Origin: Thiosulfativibrio sp964601165
GTDB taxonomy: Bacteria > Pseudomonadota > Gammaproteobacteria > Thiomicrospirales > Thiomicrospiraceae
Assembly (NCBI GenBank): GCA_964601165.1
Contig: CAZRMK010000091.1
Location: 1 to 6,076, forward strand
DNA: 6,076 nucleotides
Reading direction: 5' to 3'
Part shown: one piece after another, positions 1-6,022 of the stretch
How the letters are laid out: each line of letters begins with the position of its first letter
Numbering within the stretch: the stretch's first letter is position 1
Notes under the pieces: generated by a model
Databases searched by the model: none
The model's input: the letters and a program-made list of their open reading frames with translations, nothing else
Told to the model about the DNA's origin: nothing
Position numbers and translations under genes: made by a program

Positions 1-235
1 AACCTTATATATCGTAGGTTAAATGGTGCTTTAATATCTCTTTTTTGTCATAATGGCGGAGAATAGCCAAAATATTAGTCGCACCCTTAGATTTAGTAGC
101 TATTTTTTATTTTCTATCTCATCAATAGGCTATGCGATATCCATGCTTGAAGACTTTCGGTAGCCGGTATTAGATAGTTTTCAAGAGAAAGGTACAGAAA
201 ATTTTAGAAAAACTTAACAAAAAAAATCAGAAGCC
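1..235. other. Non-coding stretch downstream of the iscA terminator
   Basis: I find no convincing gene on either strand. The frames are broken by stops every few to about twenty codons, and no tRNA-like cloverleaf is visible. A 21-codon open frame running into the window on the plus strand ends at 64-66 and cannot be assigned. The stretch contains an inverted repeat at 146-155/176-185. It also has a faint, ordered similarity to the palindromic elements at 4051-4390, including the shared 11-mer TTCTATCTCAT at 112-122, so part of it may be a decayed copy. It lies beyond the terminator that ends the iscR-iscA unit. Confidence 0.5.
146..185. repeat. Imperfect hairpin-forming inverted repeat
   Basis: CTTGAAGACT (146-155) pairs with AGTTTTCAAG (176-185): ten pairs including one G-U, around a 20-nt loop that itself contains a small CGG/CCG hairpin. 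No T-run follows on either strand, so it does not look like an intrinsic terminator. Its function is unknown and it may be a chance structure or part of an element relic. Confidence 0.3.
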
Positions 236-262
236 AAAAAAACCTGAACTAAGTCAGGCTTT
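236..262 (-). terminator. Rho-independent terminator of iscR-iscA
   Basis: Read on the minus strand, a stem CCTGA...TCAGG (254-258 and 243-247) closes a 6-nt loop. The stem can be extended outward by a G-U and A-U pairs, and a run of seven T follows (236-242). It begins about 30 nt after the iscA stop codon. Stem, loop and U-tract are all present, so this is a standard intrinsic terminator and marks the 3' end of the iscR-iscA transcript. Confidence 0.8.
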
Positions 263-290
263 AATATGGGTAAACTATCCTAAGAGTTTT

Positions 291-617
291 TTACACAGTA
301 AACGACTCTCCACAACCACAACTGTCTTTCACATTGGGGTTATTAAACGCAAACCCTTCATTCAAAAGACTTTCTTTAACGTAATCTAATTCCATACCAT
401 CTACATTTGATAAACTTTTCTTATCGACAATAACCTTCATTCCAAAACTTTCAAAAACCTCGTCATTTTCAGCAATCTCATCGGCATAATCAATAACGTA
501 AGAAAACCCCGCACAACCACTAACTTTTGTACTTAATTTTAAACCCAGACCTTTGCCGCGCTTATCTAGCATAGATTTTACTCTTGACGCTGCATTTTCA
601 GTTAAAGTAACTGCCAT
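291..617 (-). CDS. iscA: Iron-sulfur cluster assembly protein IscA (A-type carrier)
   Basis: This 108-residue protein is an A-type Fe-S carrier, a cytoplasmic protein that receives or delivers [2Fe-2S]/[4Fe-4S] clusters to apo-proteins. The three ligand cysteines of the family are present: C35 in SGCAGFSY, and C100 and C102 in the C-terminal CGCGESF motif. The sequence follows E. coli IscA almost end to end (NPNVKDxCGCGESF), with one extra residue near position 84; E. coli IscA is 107 residues. ErpA and SufA are related alternatives, but the match to IscA and the position behind iscR favour IscA. The ATG at 615-617 has a strong Shine-Dalgarno, AAGAGGGG, about 7 nt upstream. It lies 27 nt after iscR and is followed by an intrinsic terminator, so iscR-iscA is a two-gene unit. 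It is oddly placed: iscS and iscU, which usually sit between iscR and iscA, are missing. Confidence 0.93.
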   Translation of the reverse strand: MAVTLTENAASRVKSMLDKRGKGLGLKLSTKVSGCAGFSYVIDYADEIAENDEVFESFGMKVIVDKKSLSNVDGMELDYVKESLLNEGFAFNNPNVKDSCGCGESFTV

Positions 618-644
618 GTTTTTTCCCCTCTTAAAATAACTTAA

Positions 645-1076
645 TCACTTAGAAAATTGAATTTCTTCAAACACCGTTCGCTTTTCAATTAATTGTTGCA
701 AGGTTATTTTATCTAAAAAGACATCAATCATCACGCTTAAATCTGACCACAGGTGATGAGATAGACAAGTTGAACCACTTTTACAATTTTCTTTTCCTTG
801 GCATTTTCTAGGATCCATCACCTCATTCATCGCCCCTACAATTTGACTAATAGAAATCTCATCTGCATCACGACTTAAGCGATAACCGCCACCTGGACCT
901 CTCGCACTTAAAACCAATTCTGATTTTTTTAATTTTGAAAAAATTTGTTCTAAATAAGACAATGAAATGTCTTGCCTATCAGAAATCATAGATAGGGTAA
1001 TAGGGCCAGTCAACTGATTAATAGCAATATCTAGCATTGCTGTCACAGCATAACGCCCTTTAGAAGTAAGTTTCAT
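645..1076 (-). CDS. iscR: Rrf2-family [2Fe-2S] transcription regulator IscR
   Basis: IscR is a cytoplasmic DNA-binding protein that senses Fe-S status through a [2Fe-2S] cluster and, in E. coli, represses the isc operon when the cluster is bound. The N-terminal winged helix begins MKLTSKGRYAVTAMLD and includes the Rrf2 signature ISLSYLEQIFSKL (about 37-49) and the wing RGPGGGYRL (59-67). Counting from the ATG at 1074-1076, the cluster ligands fall at C92, C98, C104 and H107 (spacing Cx5Cx5CxxH), the same numbers as in E. coli IscR. At 143 residues it is shorter than the E. coli protein (about 162) because the variable C-terminal tail is reduced. I chose this start because GAAGGA lies 6 nt upstream and the protein then begins as other IscRs do. 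An in-frame ATG at 1116-1118 would add 14 residues, but it abuts the -10 box and would leave no leader. A type-1 IscR site overlaps the promoter, implying autorepression. iscA follows 27 nt later. Confidence 0.95.
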   Translation of the reverse strand: MKLTSKGRYAVTAMLDIAINQLTGPITLSMISDRQDISLSYLEQIFSKLKKSELVLSARGPGGGYRLSRDADEISISQIVGAMNEVMDPRKCQGKENCKSGSTCLSHHLWSDLSVMIDVFLDKITLQQLIEKRTVFEEIQFSK

Positions 1077-1118
1077 AAGCATCCTTCGACTATTTTTCTT
1101 ATTAATTACCAGGGTCAT

Positions 1119-1145
1119 TTTATAATAACCTACCTATTCACTCAA
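1119..1145 (-). promoter_or_regulatory. Predicted iscR promoter (-35/-10)
   Basis: On the minus strand, TTGAGT (1140-1145) and TATAAA (1119-1124) form a plausible sigma-70 promoter with a short 15-nt spacer; CTTGAG one base upstream gives 16. Transcription would start near 1112, leaving a leader of roughly 35 nt before the ATG at 1076. The boxes lie around and inside the predicted IscR operator, as in E. coli iscR. Confidence 0.55.
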
Positions 1146-1149
1146 GTAT
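1125..1149 (-). promoter_or_regulatory. Type-1 IscR operator
   Basis: The 25-bp minus-strand sequence starting ATACTTGAGTGAAT and ending GGTAGGTTAT matches the E. coli type-1 IscR consensus (ATASYYGACT - RWWWY - AGTCRRSTAT) at 20 of 25 positions by hand. The left half-site has one mismatch in ten and the spacer one in five; the right half has three in ten. It covers the -35 and spacer and abuts the -10 of the predicted iscR promoter, so bound [2Fe-2S]-IscR would block RNA polymerase. The consensus is recalled from the literature and the match was not scored statistically. Confidence 0.65.
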
Positions 1150-1165
1150 TATTTAAAATAAGTGA

Positions 1166-1192
1166 TTATGCATAAGAGTGCAAACGCTTGCA
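1166..1192. repeat. Two adjacent short palindromes upstream of iscR
   Basis: TTATGCATAA (1166-1175) is a perfect 10-bp palindrome. TGCAAACGCTTGCA (1179-1192) has 5-bp arms around a 4-nt centre. Both lie between the end of the phosphodiesterase gene and the iscR promoter, with the nearest palindrome starting about 20 bp upstream of the -35. They could be an upstream regulator site or a weak terminator stem for the gene before; the latter lacks a following T-run. Confidence 0.3.
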
Positions 1193-1214
1193 GGATTTAG
1201 GTAAAAACAAATTT

Positions 1215-4007
1215 TTATCGCCATTTTTTACAGAATTCTTTATAAGGCATGGGCTTGTCATACAAGTACCCTTGCCTTAAAACATTGGAGCAACCTTTAA
1301 AGAAATCATTTTGAGGCTGAGTTTCAACGCCTTCTACCACTACCCTAAAGCCCATATTATCAGCAATCACCAATATGGATTTAACTAATGAAGCATCGCC
1401 TTTGCTGGCGGTAATATTTTTTACAAAAGACCTATCAATTTTTAATTCCTGTATAGGAAGATCTTTTAAATATGCAAGAGAAGAATAACCCGTTCCAAAG
1501 TCATCAATAGAAAACCTTACTCCTATTTTAATTAACAACTTCATTTTTTGTAAAATATCTTGTATATTATCGACAAAGACTCCTTCGGTAATTTCAAGCG
1601 TTAAATAGCTGGGTAAAACTTTTGTTTGTTGCAATATTTCTTTAAACTTATCACTGAAATCCTGCTTTAAAAACTGTCTTGGACTAATATTAATGGAAAG
1701 ATGGTATTTAAAACCTTGCTCGAAAGATTGTGCCATTTCCTGACAAGCCCTTTCTAACACCCAGTCACCAATTTTAACAATTAAGTCTGTTTGCTCTGCA
1801 ATTGGAATAAATTTAAAAGGACTAATCATGCCTTTCTCTGGATGCAACCAACGAATTAAACACTCAACCCCTTTAAGACTCCCTAACTCATCTACCTGTG
1901 GCTGGTAATGAAGAGTAAATTGTTTGTATTTAAGTGCTGCCTTAACATCTTGTTCTATCTGAAAACTTTCAAACGCATGTTTTTTTAGAGCTTGATCAAA
2001 GAATTGAATTTGATCTCCTCCCTTAGCTTTGGCGTAATGCAAGGCGGTATCGGCATGTTTTAACACTTCAGTTACTGAACCTGCCTTTTCATCAAGCAAA
2101 TGGGCTACCCCTATACTGACCGTAATTAGCACCTCCGTATGTTTATCCCCTACTATGAAAGGAGAATGTAGGGTTTTGAATAAACTATATACTTTATGCT
2201 CTAGTTGCTGCTCTGTTTGAGAAGATAAGGGCAGAGTATATAAAACCGCAAATTCATCAGCACCCAATCTTGCTAATAAATCTACATCCGAAATAAACAT
2301 TTTAAGCTTATCGGCAACCTGTTTTAAAAGCATATCGCCAACTACTTTGCCCTTAGCATCGTTAATCACCTTAAAACGATCAAGATTAATTAACACCAAA
2401 TAATCCTGCGTTGTCCTATCTGTTCCTGTCATATCTTGATACAGATAACCTGCTAACTTTTCATTAATCACTGTTTCTAACAGGTGGCGATTAGCTAAAC
2501 CTGTTAAGGAATCATAAAAAGCAAGTTGATGAATTTTTTCATGGCTTTCTTGCTCTTTAGTAATATCTCTTTGAATGGATAAAAAACCCGTTATTTTTTG
2601 TGACTCATCTTTAATTGGAGTAATTGTAGCTCGGAGAATTTGCCTTTCGCCCTGCTTATTTAAGTTAATTAAATCACCAGCCCAAGTTTCGCCTTTATTA
2701 ATTTTTTCCCACAAATCTTTAAATACTTGTTTAGGCACTTCACCAGAATTAAATACTTTAGGTGCCAATGAATACAATTCTTCTAAAGAATAACCTGATT
2801 GCTCTATTACCGCAGAATTAGCATATTCAAATTCACCTTTTTCATTAGTAATTGCAACTCTAATAGGGCTTTGCTCAATTGCAAGGATTAGCCTTTTATT
2901 CTGCTGTTTGGTTTTCATTAAATAGCGATTTTTAACCAGAATAGAGCGTAACAGCCATAGCATCAACGTCATCACCAGCAGGACAATAATAGAAATATAG
3001 TTATGCCATTCACTCCAAACACCAAGCAAGGTCAGCTCATCCTCTTGATCAAACGGCGGTAATCCTAAAGACCTTAGCAAAAGATCAATCATTAGATAAT
3101 CTTCCGCAACAGTAAAACCCGTAACTTTAATCTGCTCTGCGATATAGCTATCTAACCGTATTTTTAACAAGGCAATAATGACCTGCTCAACTAGCTCTCT
3201 GTCCATAGGCAACAAGGCTACTAACGGCCACTCTGGATATAGACGTGTACTGCTGAGGAGTGAAAACTCTTTAAATGACTGAGGATGAATAATTTTAACT
3301 TGGCTGGGTAAGAGCTTTTTATCATTAAAAAGCTTTTCTAATACTCCGCTACGAACAAAGCCCACATCAGCTCTACCAGAAAGAACCGCAGCAACAGCAT
3401 TAGTATGTGGTAAACCTACTTCAAGCCATGTAATCTCATCCTTACTAGCAATCACCCCCTGTTCAATCATCTCAAATAGTTGCATATTAAAACCACCAAG
3501 AGATTTTTTGGTGGGGATTGCAATGGTTTTATCAACAAGATCAGCAAGAACATTAATATCGTCTCTACCTGACCTAGTAAATATAACTCCACCAAATACA
3601 CTGTAACCCACAACTCCAGTCCTTGTAAAAGAAGCGGTATTTAATATAGAAACTAAGGGAGAACTTAAGTCATGCTGATAAGTTAGAGCAACATAATGAG
3701 CTGGCTGAGTAAATAAAAAATCTATTTGTTTGTTAGCGACTTTTTGATTTATTTTACTGTAATCACCTACCACAAGCTCAAAATGGTGCGTTGGTATTTG
3801 TTGATTTAAATACTCTACCAAAGGTTGCCAACGTTGCAGTGTTTCTTGCTCGCTACGAAAGGCTAAAATACCTAAGGTAACTGTGGTGTCGGTGTGAGAG
3901 GCGGAGTTTGGTGTACTAAGTACTGTGGAGGTTTTAGCAGAGAGAATAAATAAAAGGGCTAGTAAAAACCAGAATTTTAAGCCAAGCAGACGCCAAAAAT
4001 GAATCAT
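1215..4007 (-). CDS. Membrane sensor: PhnD/TtrS-like periplasmic domain - PAS - degenerate GGDEF - EAL c-di-GMP phosphodiesterase
   Basis: This protein probably hydrolyses c-di-GMP in the cytoplasm in response to a periplasmic ligand. Counting from the ATG at 4007 (930 residues): a membrane or signal segment at about 8-27; a periplasmic binding-protein fold at about 42-300, of the PhnD-like type seen in tetrathionate sensor TtrS (LGILAFRS, RWQPLVEYLNQ, QPAHYVAL); a membrane helix at about 337-358; PAS at about 370-485; GGDEF at about 490-670; EAL at about 685-925. All expected EAL residues are present: E715 (motif ECL), N773, E805, E808, D835, D836, K856, E892 and Q912, with the spacing I recall for RocR. 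The GGDEF domain looks inactive. Its motif is GADEF (582-586), the metal-binding aspartate of DxDxFK is N541, the usual GH is GK (554), and the I-site arginine is S573. The ATG at 4005-4007 has AAGAG 8 nt upstream; a GTG three codons earlier (4014-4016) is in frame but badly spaced. The ligand is unknown. Confidence 0.88.
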   Translation of the reverse strand: MIHFWRLLGLKFWFLLALLFILSAKTSTVLSTPNSASHTDTTVTLGILAFRSEQETLQRWQPLVEYLNQQIPTHHFELVVGDYSKINQKVANKQIDFLFTQPAHYVALTYQHDLSSPLVSILNTASFTRTGVVGYSVFGGVIFTRSGRDDINVLADLVDKTIAIPTKKSLGGFNMQLFEMIEQGVIASKDEITWLEVGLPHTNAVAAVLSGRADVGFVRSGVLEKLFNDKKLLPSQVKIIHPQSFKEFSLLSSTRLYPEWPLVALLPMDRELVEQVIIALLKIRLDSYIAEQIKVTGFTVAEDYLMIDLLLRSLGLPPFDQEDELTLLGVWSEWHNYISIIVLLVMTLMLWLLRSILVKNRYLMKTKQQNKRLILAIEQSPIRVAITNEKGEFEYANSAVIEQSGYSLEELYSLAPKVFNSGEVPKQVFKDLWEKINKGETWAGDLINLNKQGERQILRATITPIKDESQKITGFLSIQRDITKEQESHEKIHQLAFYDSLTGLANRHLLETVINEKLAGYLYQDMTGTDRTTQDYLVLINLDRFKVINDAKGKVVGDMLLKQVADKLKMFISDVDLLARLGADEFAVLYTLPLSSQTEQQLEHKVYSLFKTLHSPFIVGDKHTEVLITVSIGVAHLLDEKAGSVTEVLKHADTALHYAKAKGGDQIQFFDQALKKHAFESFQIEQDVKAALKYKQFTLHYQPQVDELGSLKGVECLIRWLHPEKGMISPFKFIPIAEQTDLIVKIGDWVLERACQEMAQSFEQGFKYHLSINISPRQFLKQDFSDKFKEILQQTKVLPSYLTLEITEGVFVDNIQDILQKMKLLIKIGVRFSIDDFGTGYSSLAYLKDLPIQELKIDRSFVKNITASKGDASLVKSILVIADNMGFRVVVEGVETQPQNDFFKGCSNVLRQGYLYDKPMPYKEFCKKWR

Positions 4008-4037
4008 ATTAAACACTCTTTTACCAGATTGCGGATC

Positions 4038-4066
4038 ACTATAACCATACGAGACCTTTGCATAAA
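4038..4066 (-). promoter_or_regulatory. Possible promoter of the phosphodiesterase gene, -35 inside a MITE end
   Basis: On the minus strand TATAGT (4038-4043) is a good -10 about 30 nt before the ATG at 4007. The best -35 at a 17-nt spacing is TTTATG (4061-4066), a weak 3-of-6 match that falls inside the terminal inverted repeat of the element at 4051-4209. If real, the element supplies half of the promoter. The -10 is convincing; the -35 is a guess. Confidence 0.35.
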
Positions 4067-4209
4067 TGGGGTGCGAATAAAAATGAGATATATTTTACTA
4101 GGTTTTGCTCAAAAAATAAGCTTAATAGCTAGCTATTGGGCGTTTTTTTGGGCAAAAGATTGTGAAATATAGCCATTTTAATTTGTGCATCCATTTATGC
4201 AAAGGTCTC
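4051..4209. mobile_element. Palindromic MITE, copy 1 (159 bp) with 5-bp target duplication
   Basis: The element has perfect 19-bp terminal inverted repeats, GAGACCTTTGCATAAATGG at 4051-4069 and its reverse complement at 4191-4209. It is flanked by the direct repeat CATAC (4046-4050 and 4210-4214), the footprint of transposition. It has no coding capacity. Beyond the termini the arms remain imperfectly complementary to the middle, where AATAGCTAGCTATT (4125-4138) is a perfect palindrome, so the whole unit is one foldback. A-runs and T-runs flank the centre. The left end lies 43 nt upstream of the ATG of the phosphodiesterase gene. It must be moved by a transposase encoded elsewhere. I cannot assign the parent IS family from the ends alone. 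Confidence 0.85.
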
Positions 4210-4230
4210 CATACATTTAAATATTTATAA

Positions 4231-4390
4231 GAGACCTTTGCACGAGTTAGTCGCGAGAGTAAAATGAGATAGAATTTTGCAGGTTTTAGTCAAAAAACAA
4301 GCTTAATAGCTAGCTATTGAGCGTTTTTTGGACTGAAAGATGCGAAATTATAGCCATTTTAATCCGTGAATAACCTCGTACAAAGGTCTC
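4231..4390. mobile_element. Palindromic MITE, copy 2 (160 bp)
   Basis: This is the same family as copy 1, 21 bp away. It starts GAGACCTTTGCACGAG and ends with the reverse complement of that with one mismatch. It shares the central AATAGCTAGCTATT palindrome (4305-4318) and the flanking TCAAAAAA and CGTTTTTT tracts. The flanks TATAA (4226-4230) and TACAA (4391-4395) look like a 5-bp target duplication that has since changed at one base. The terminal sequence beyond GAGACCTTTGCA differs from copy 1, so the two are separate insertions or subfamilies rather than a recent tandem duplication. Its right end lies 23 nt after the cysE stop codon, so cysE transcripts that read on would carry a long hairpin and may stop at the T-tract near the centre. 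Confidence 0.83.
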
Positions 4391-4413
4391 TACAAGTATA
4401 CCTTTAAACATTG

Positions 4414-5208
4414 TCAAGTATTTCTTATAGTTGAATGAAGATGTGCTGCTTGGTTTGGGTCTTCTGGCTCCAAAACCACGTCTTCTAAACTTGGCAAAAG
4501 TATATCTACACTTTTTCCACCCAATTTTTCTATCTCGACACTTAATAATTGCAACTTTTCATCTTGCACCTGAATATGCTCAAGTAAACTGTAAATTGCT
4601 CTTTCAATTGGATCTTCCATGTCTGCATCAACACCATAGGCATCAAACCCAATTTTCTTTGCCATTTTTTGACGACGTTTTTCTTTTTGAGTTTTATCTC
4701 TATCCACAACTCGTCCAGGAATTCCTACTACGGTATGACCCTCAGAAATGGATTTAAGAACTACTGCATTTGAACCTATATTAACATTATCTGCAATAGT
4801 AATAGGCCCCAACACCTTAGCACCAGCTCCAACCACAACGCCATTACCTAATGTTGGGTGACGCTTGCCTCCTTTCCAGCTAGTGCCTCCCAAGGTTACA
4901 CCGTGATATAGCGTGCAATCAACCCCTATCTCTGCGGTTTCTCCAATCACCACACCCATACCATGATCGATAAAAAATCTTTTTCCAATTTTAGCTGCCG
5001 GATGAATTTCTATGCCCGTTAACCAACGCGCCAAACCAGACAACCACCTAGCTAACCATTTCCAGTTTTTTAACCAGAGCCAATGGGTCATTCTATAAAA
5101 TAAGATGGCATGCAATCCTGGATAGGTTGTTAAAACCTCAAACGTGTTTCTAGCAGCAGGATCTCTTTCAAACACACACTTTATATCAGACTTTATTCTC
5201 TCAAACAT
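4414..5208 (-). CDS. cysE: Serine O-acetyltransferase
   Basis: The enzyme transfers acetyl from acetyl-CoA to L-serine, giving O-acetylserine, the acceptor for sulfide in cysteine synthesis. It acts in the cytoplasm. The 264-residue protein has a short helical N-terminal part (1-65), then a left-handed beta-helix of hexapeptide repeats (about 67-170). Active-site features include EIHP (E67, where E. coli CysE has D143) and DHGMG with H82 (E. coli H158), followed by GVTLGGTSWKGGKRHP (103-118). This E variant and short N-terminus are typical of the compact bacterial form (EpsC/NifP-like). Residues about 199-230 look like a coiled coil, followed by an acidic tail. It starts 8 nt after the trmJ stop codon with no clear Shine-Dalgarno, so it is probably translated by coupling to trmJ. 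In many gammaproteobacteria iscR follows directly; here two MITEs and a sensor gene intervene. Confidence 0.94.
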   Translation of the reverse strand: MFERIKSDIKCVFERDPAARNTFEVLTTYPGLHAILFYRMTHWLWLKNWKWLARWLSGLARWLTGIEIHPAAKIGKRFFIDHGMGVVIGETAEIGVDCTLYHGVTLGGTSWKGGKRHPTLGNGVVVGAGAKVLGPITIADNVNIGSNAVVLKSISEGHTVVGIPGRVVDRDKTQKEKRRQKMAKKIGFDAYGVDADMEDPIERAIYSLLEHIQVQDEKLQLLSVEIEKLGGKSVDILLPSLEDVVLEPEDPNQAAHLHSTIRNT

Positions 5209-5216
5209 CTATTTAA

Positions 5217-6008
5217 TCACTTGTTTTTTAGTGGTTTAGATAAGTTTAAATCTAACAACTTCTTAGATTGCCTTTGCGCCGCCGTTAACATTCCTCTTAA
5301 AATATCAACTTCCTTAACATCCAATTGTGAACGATTAAATAAACGCCGCATTCTTCGCATAAAACGAGCATTTTTTGCAGGATCTAAAAACTCAATATCT
5401 TGCAATCCTTGATATAAATGCTCATAAAAGCCCTCTAACTGTTCTGCTGAAGCTAAATCATGACGATAGCCAAAAGATTCAACCACTCCTGCCTCTCCTG
5501 TAGCCATTAAAAACTCATAAGCAAAAACTTGAACCGCGGCGGCAATGTTTAATGACGAATAATCTGGGTTAGAAGGAATATGAGCTAAATAATGGCATTT
5601 ATCCATTTCATCATTATTTAATCCAGAATTTTCTCGCCCAAATAAAATCGCAATTTCACTACCTTTATCTGTCACTTCCTTTGCCAAACTAGCTGTTTCA
5701 CGAACATCTATTTGAGGCCATGATACCGTACGCAACCTTGAACTAGAACCTACTACTATTTGACAATCGGCAACAGCTTCTTCTAAAGACCCTATGACTG
5801 TTACTTCATCTAAAATATCTGCAGCACTAGAAGCTCTAGCCGATGCCACGCTACTAGGGAACTCCTTAGGATTGACCAACACCAACTGACTTAATCCCAT
5901 ATTTTTCATCGCCCGAGCCACCGCACCTATATTTCCAGGGTGAGAAGTTTCGATCATAACAATTTTAATTTTAGATAAATTAGGGTGAGTTTTATAATCT
6001 TCAATCAT
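5217..6008 (-). CDS. trmJ: tRNA (cytidine/uridine-2'-O-)-methyltransferase TrmJ
   Basis: TrmJ is a cytoplasmic SPOUT-class enzyme that uses S-adenosylmethionine to 2'-O-methylate nucleotide 32 in the tRNA anticodon loop. The SPOUT motifs are visible: ETSHPGNIGAVARAM (20-34) with R32 matching the conserved arginine (R23 in E. coli TrmJ), ILFGRENSGL (121-130), and IPSNPDYSSLNIAAAVQ (144-160), which forms the knotted cofactor site. A basic C-terminal segment with RRLFNR and the family motif ILRGML (236-241) also matches E. coli. The length, 263 residues, is slightly above the E. coli 246, mainly from about nine extra N-terminal residues. The ATG at 6006-6008 is preceded by only a poor Shine-Dalgarno (AAAAG), and a MITE end begins 14 nt upstream. 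The promoter must therefore lie in or beyond that element. cysE follows after 8 nt. Confidence 0.93.
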   Translation of the reverse strand: MIEDYKTHPNLSKIKIVMIETSHPGNIGAVARAMKNMGLSQLVLVNPKEFPSSVASARASSAADILDEVTVIGSLEEAVADCQIVVGSSSRLRTVSWPQIDVRETASLAKEVTDKGSEIAILFGRENSGLNNDEMDKCHYLAHIPSNPDYSSLNIAAAVQVFAYEFLMATGEAGVVESFGYRHDLASAEQLEGFYEHLYQGLQDIEFLDPAKNARFMRRMRRLFNRSQLDVKEVDILRGMLTAAQRQSKKLLDLNLSKPLKNK

Positions 6009-6022
6009 GCTTTTAAGTTATA

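Noticed and set aside
1..66. 3' end of a plus-strand gene entering from the left
   Set aside because: One frame is open for 21 codons to a stop at 64-66, but the residues match nothing I recognise and the length is within chance.
1077..1118. N-terminal extension of IscR starting at the ATG at 1116-1118
   Set aside because: That ATG abuts the -10 box with no leader or Shine-Dalgarno, the extra 14 residues are not found in IscR proteins, and the ATG at 1074-1076 has GAAGGA at proper spacing.
2575..2793. Plus-strand open frame inside the phosphodiesterase gene
   Set aside because: It is antisense to a clearly coding PAS/GGDEF region, short, and shows no recognisable protein features.
4008..4016. 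GTG start for the phosphodiesterase gene at 4014-4016
   Set aside because: The purine-rich AAAAGA directly abuts the GTG, too close to serve it, but is well spaced for the ATG at 4005-4007. The difference is three residues, so this stays uncertain.
4051..4390. CRISPR array or tandem repeat
   Set aside because: Only two units occur here, each an inverted-repeat element of about 160 bp with its own target duplication, not short direct repeats with uniform spacers.
4431..4757. Plus-strand open frame opposite the cysE 3' part
   Set aside because: It is a shadow of cysE, whose beta-helix and tail are well supported on the minus strand; the translated product has low-complexity His/Leu/Phe content and no family resemblance.
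5221..5412. Plus-strand open frame opposite the trmJ 3' end
   Set aside because: It is antisense to conserved TrmJ sequence and has no domain resemblance or convincing ribosome site.
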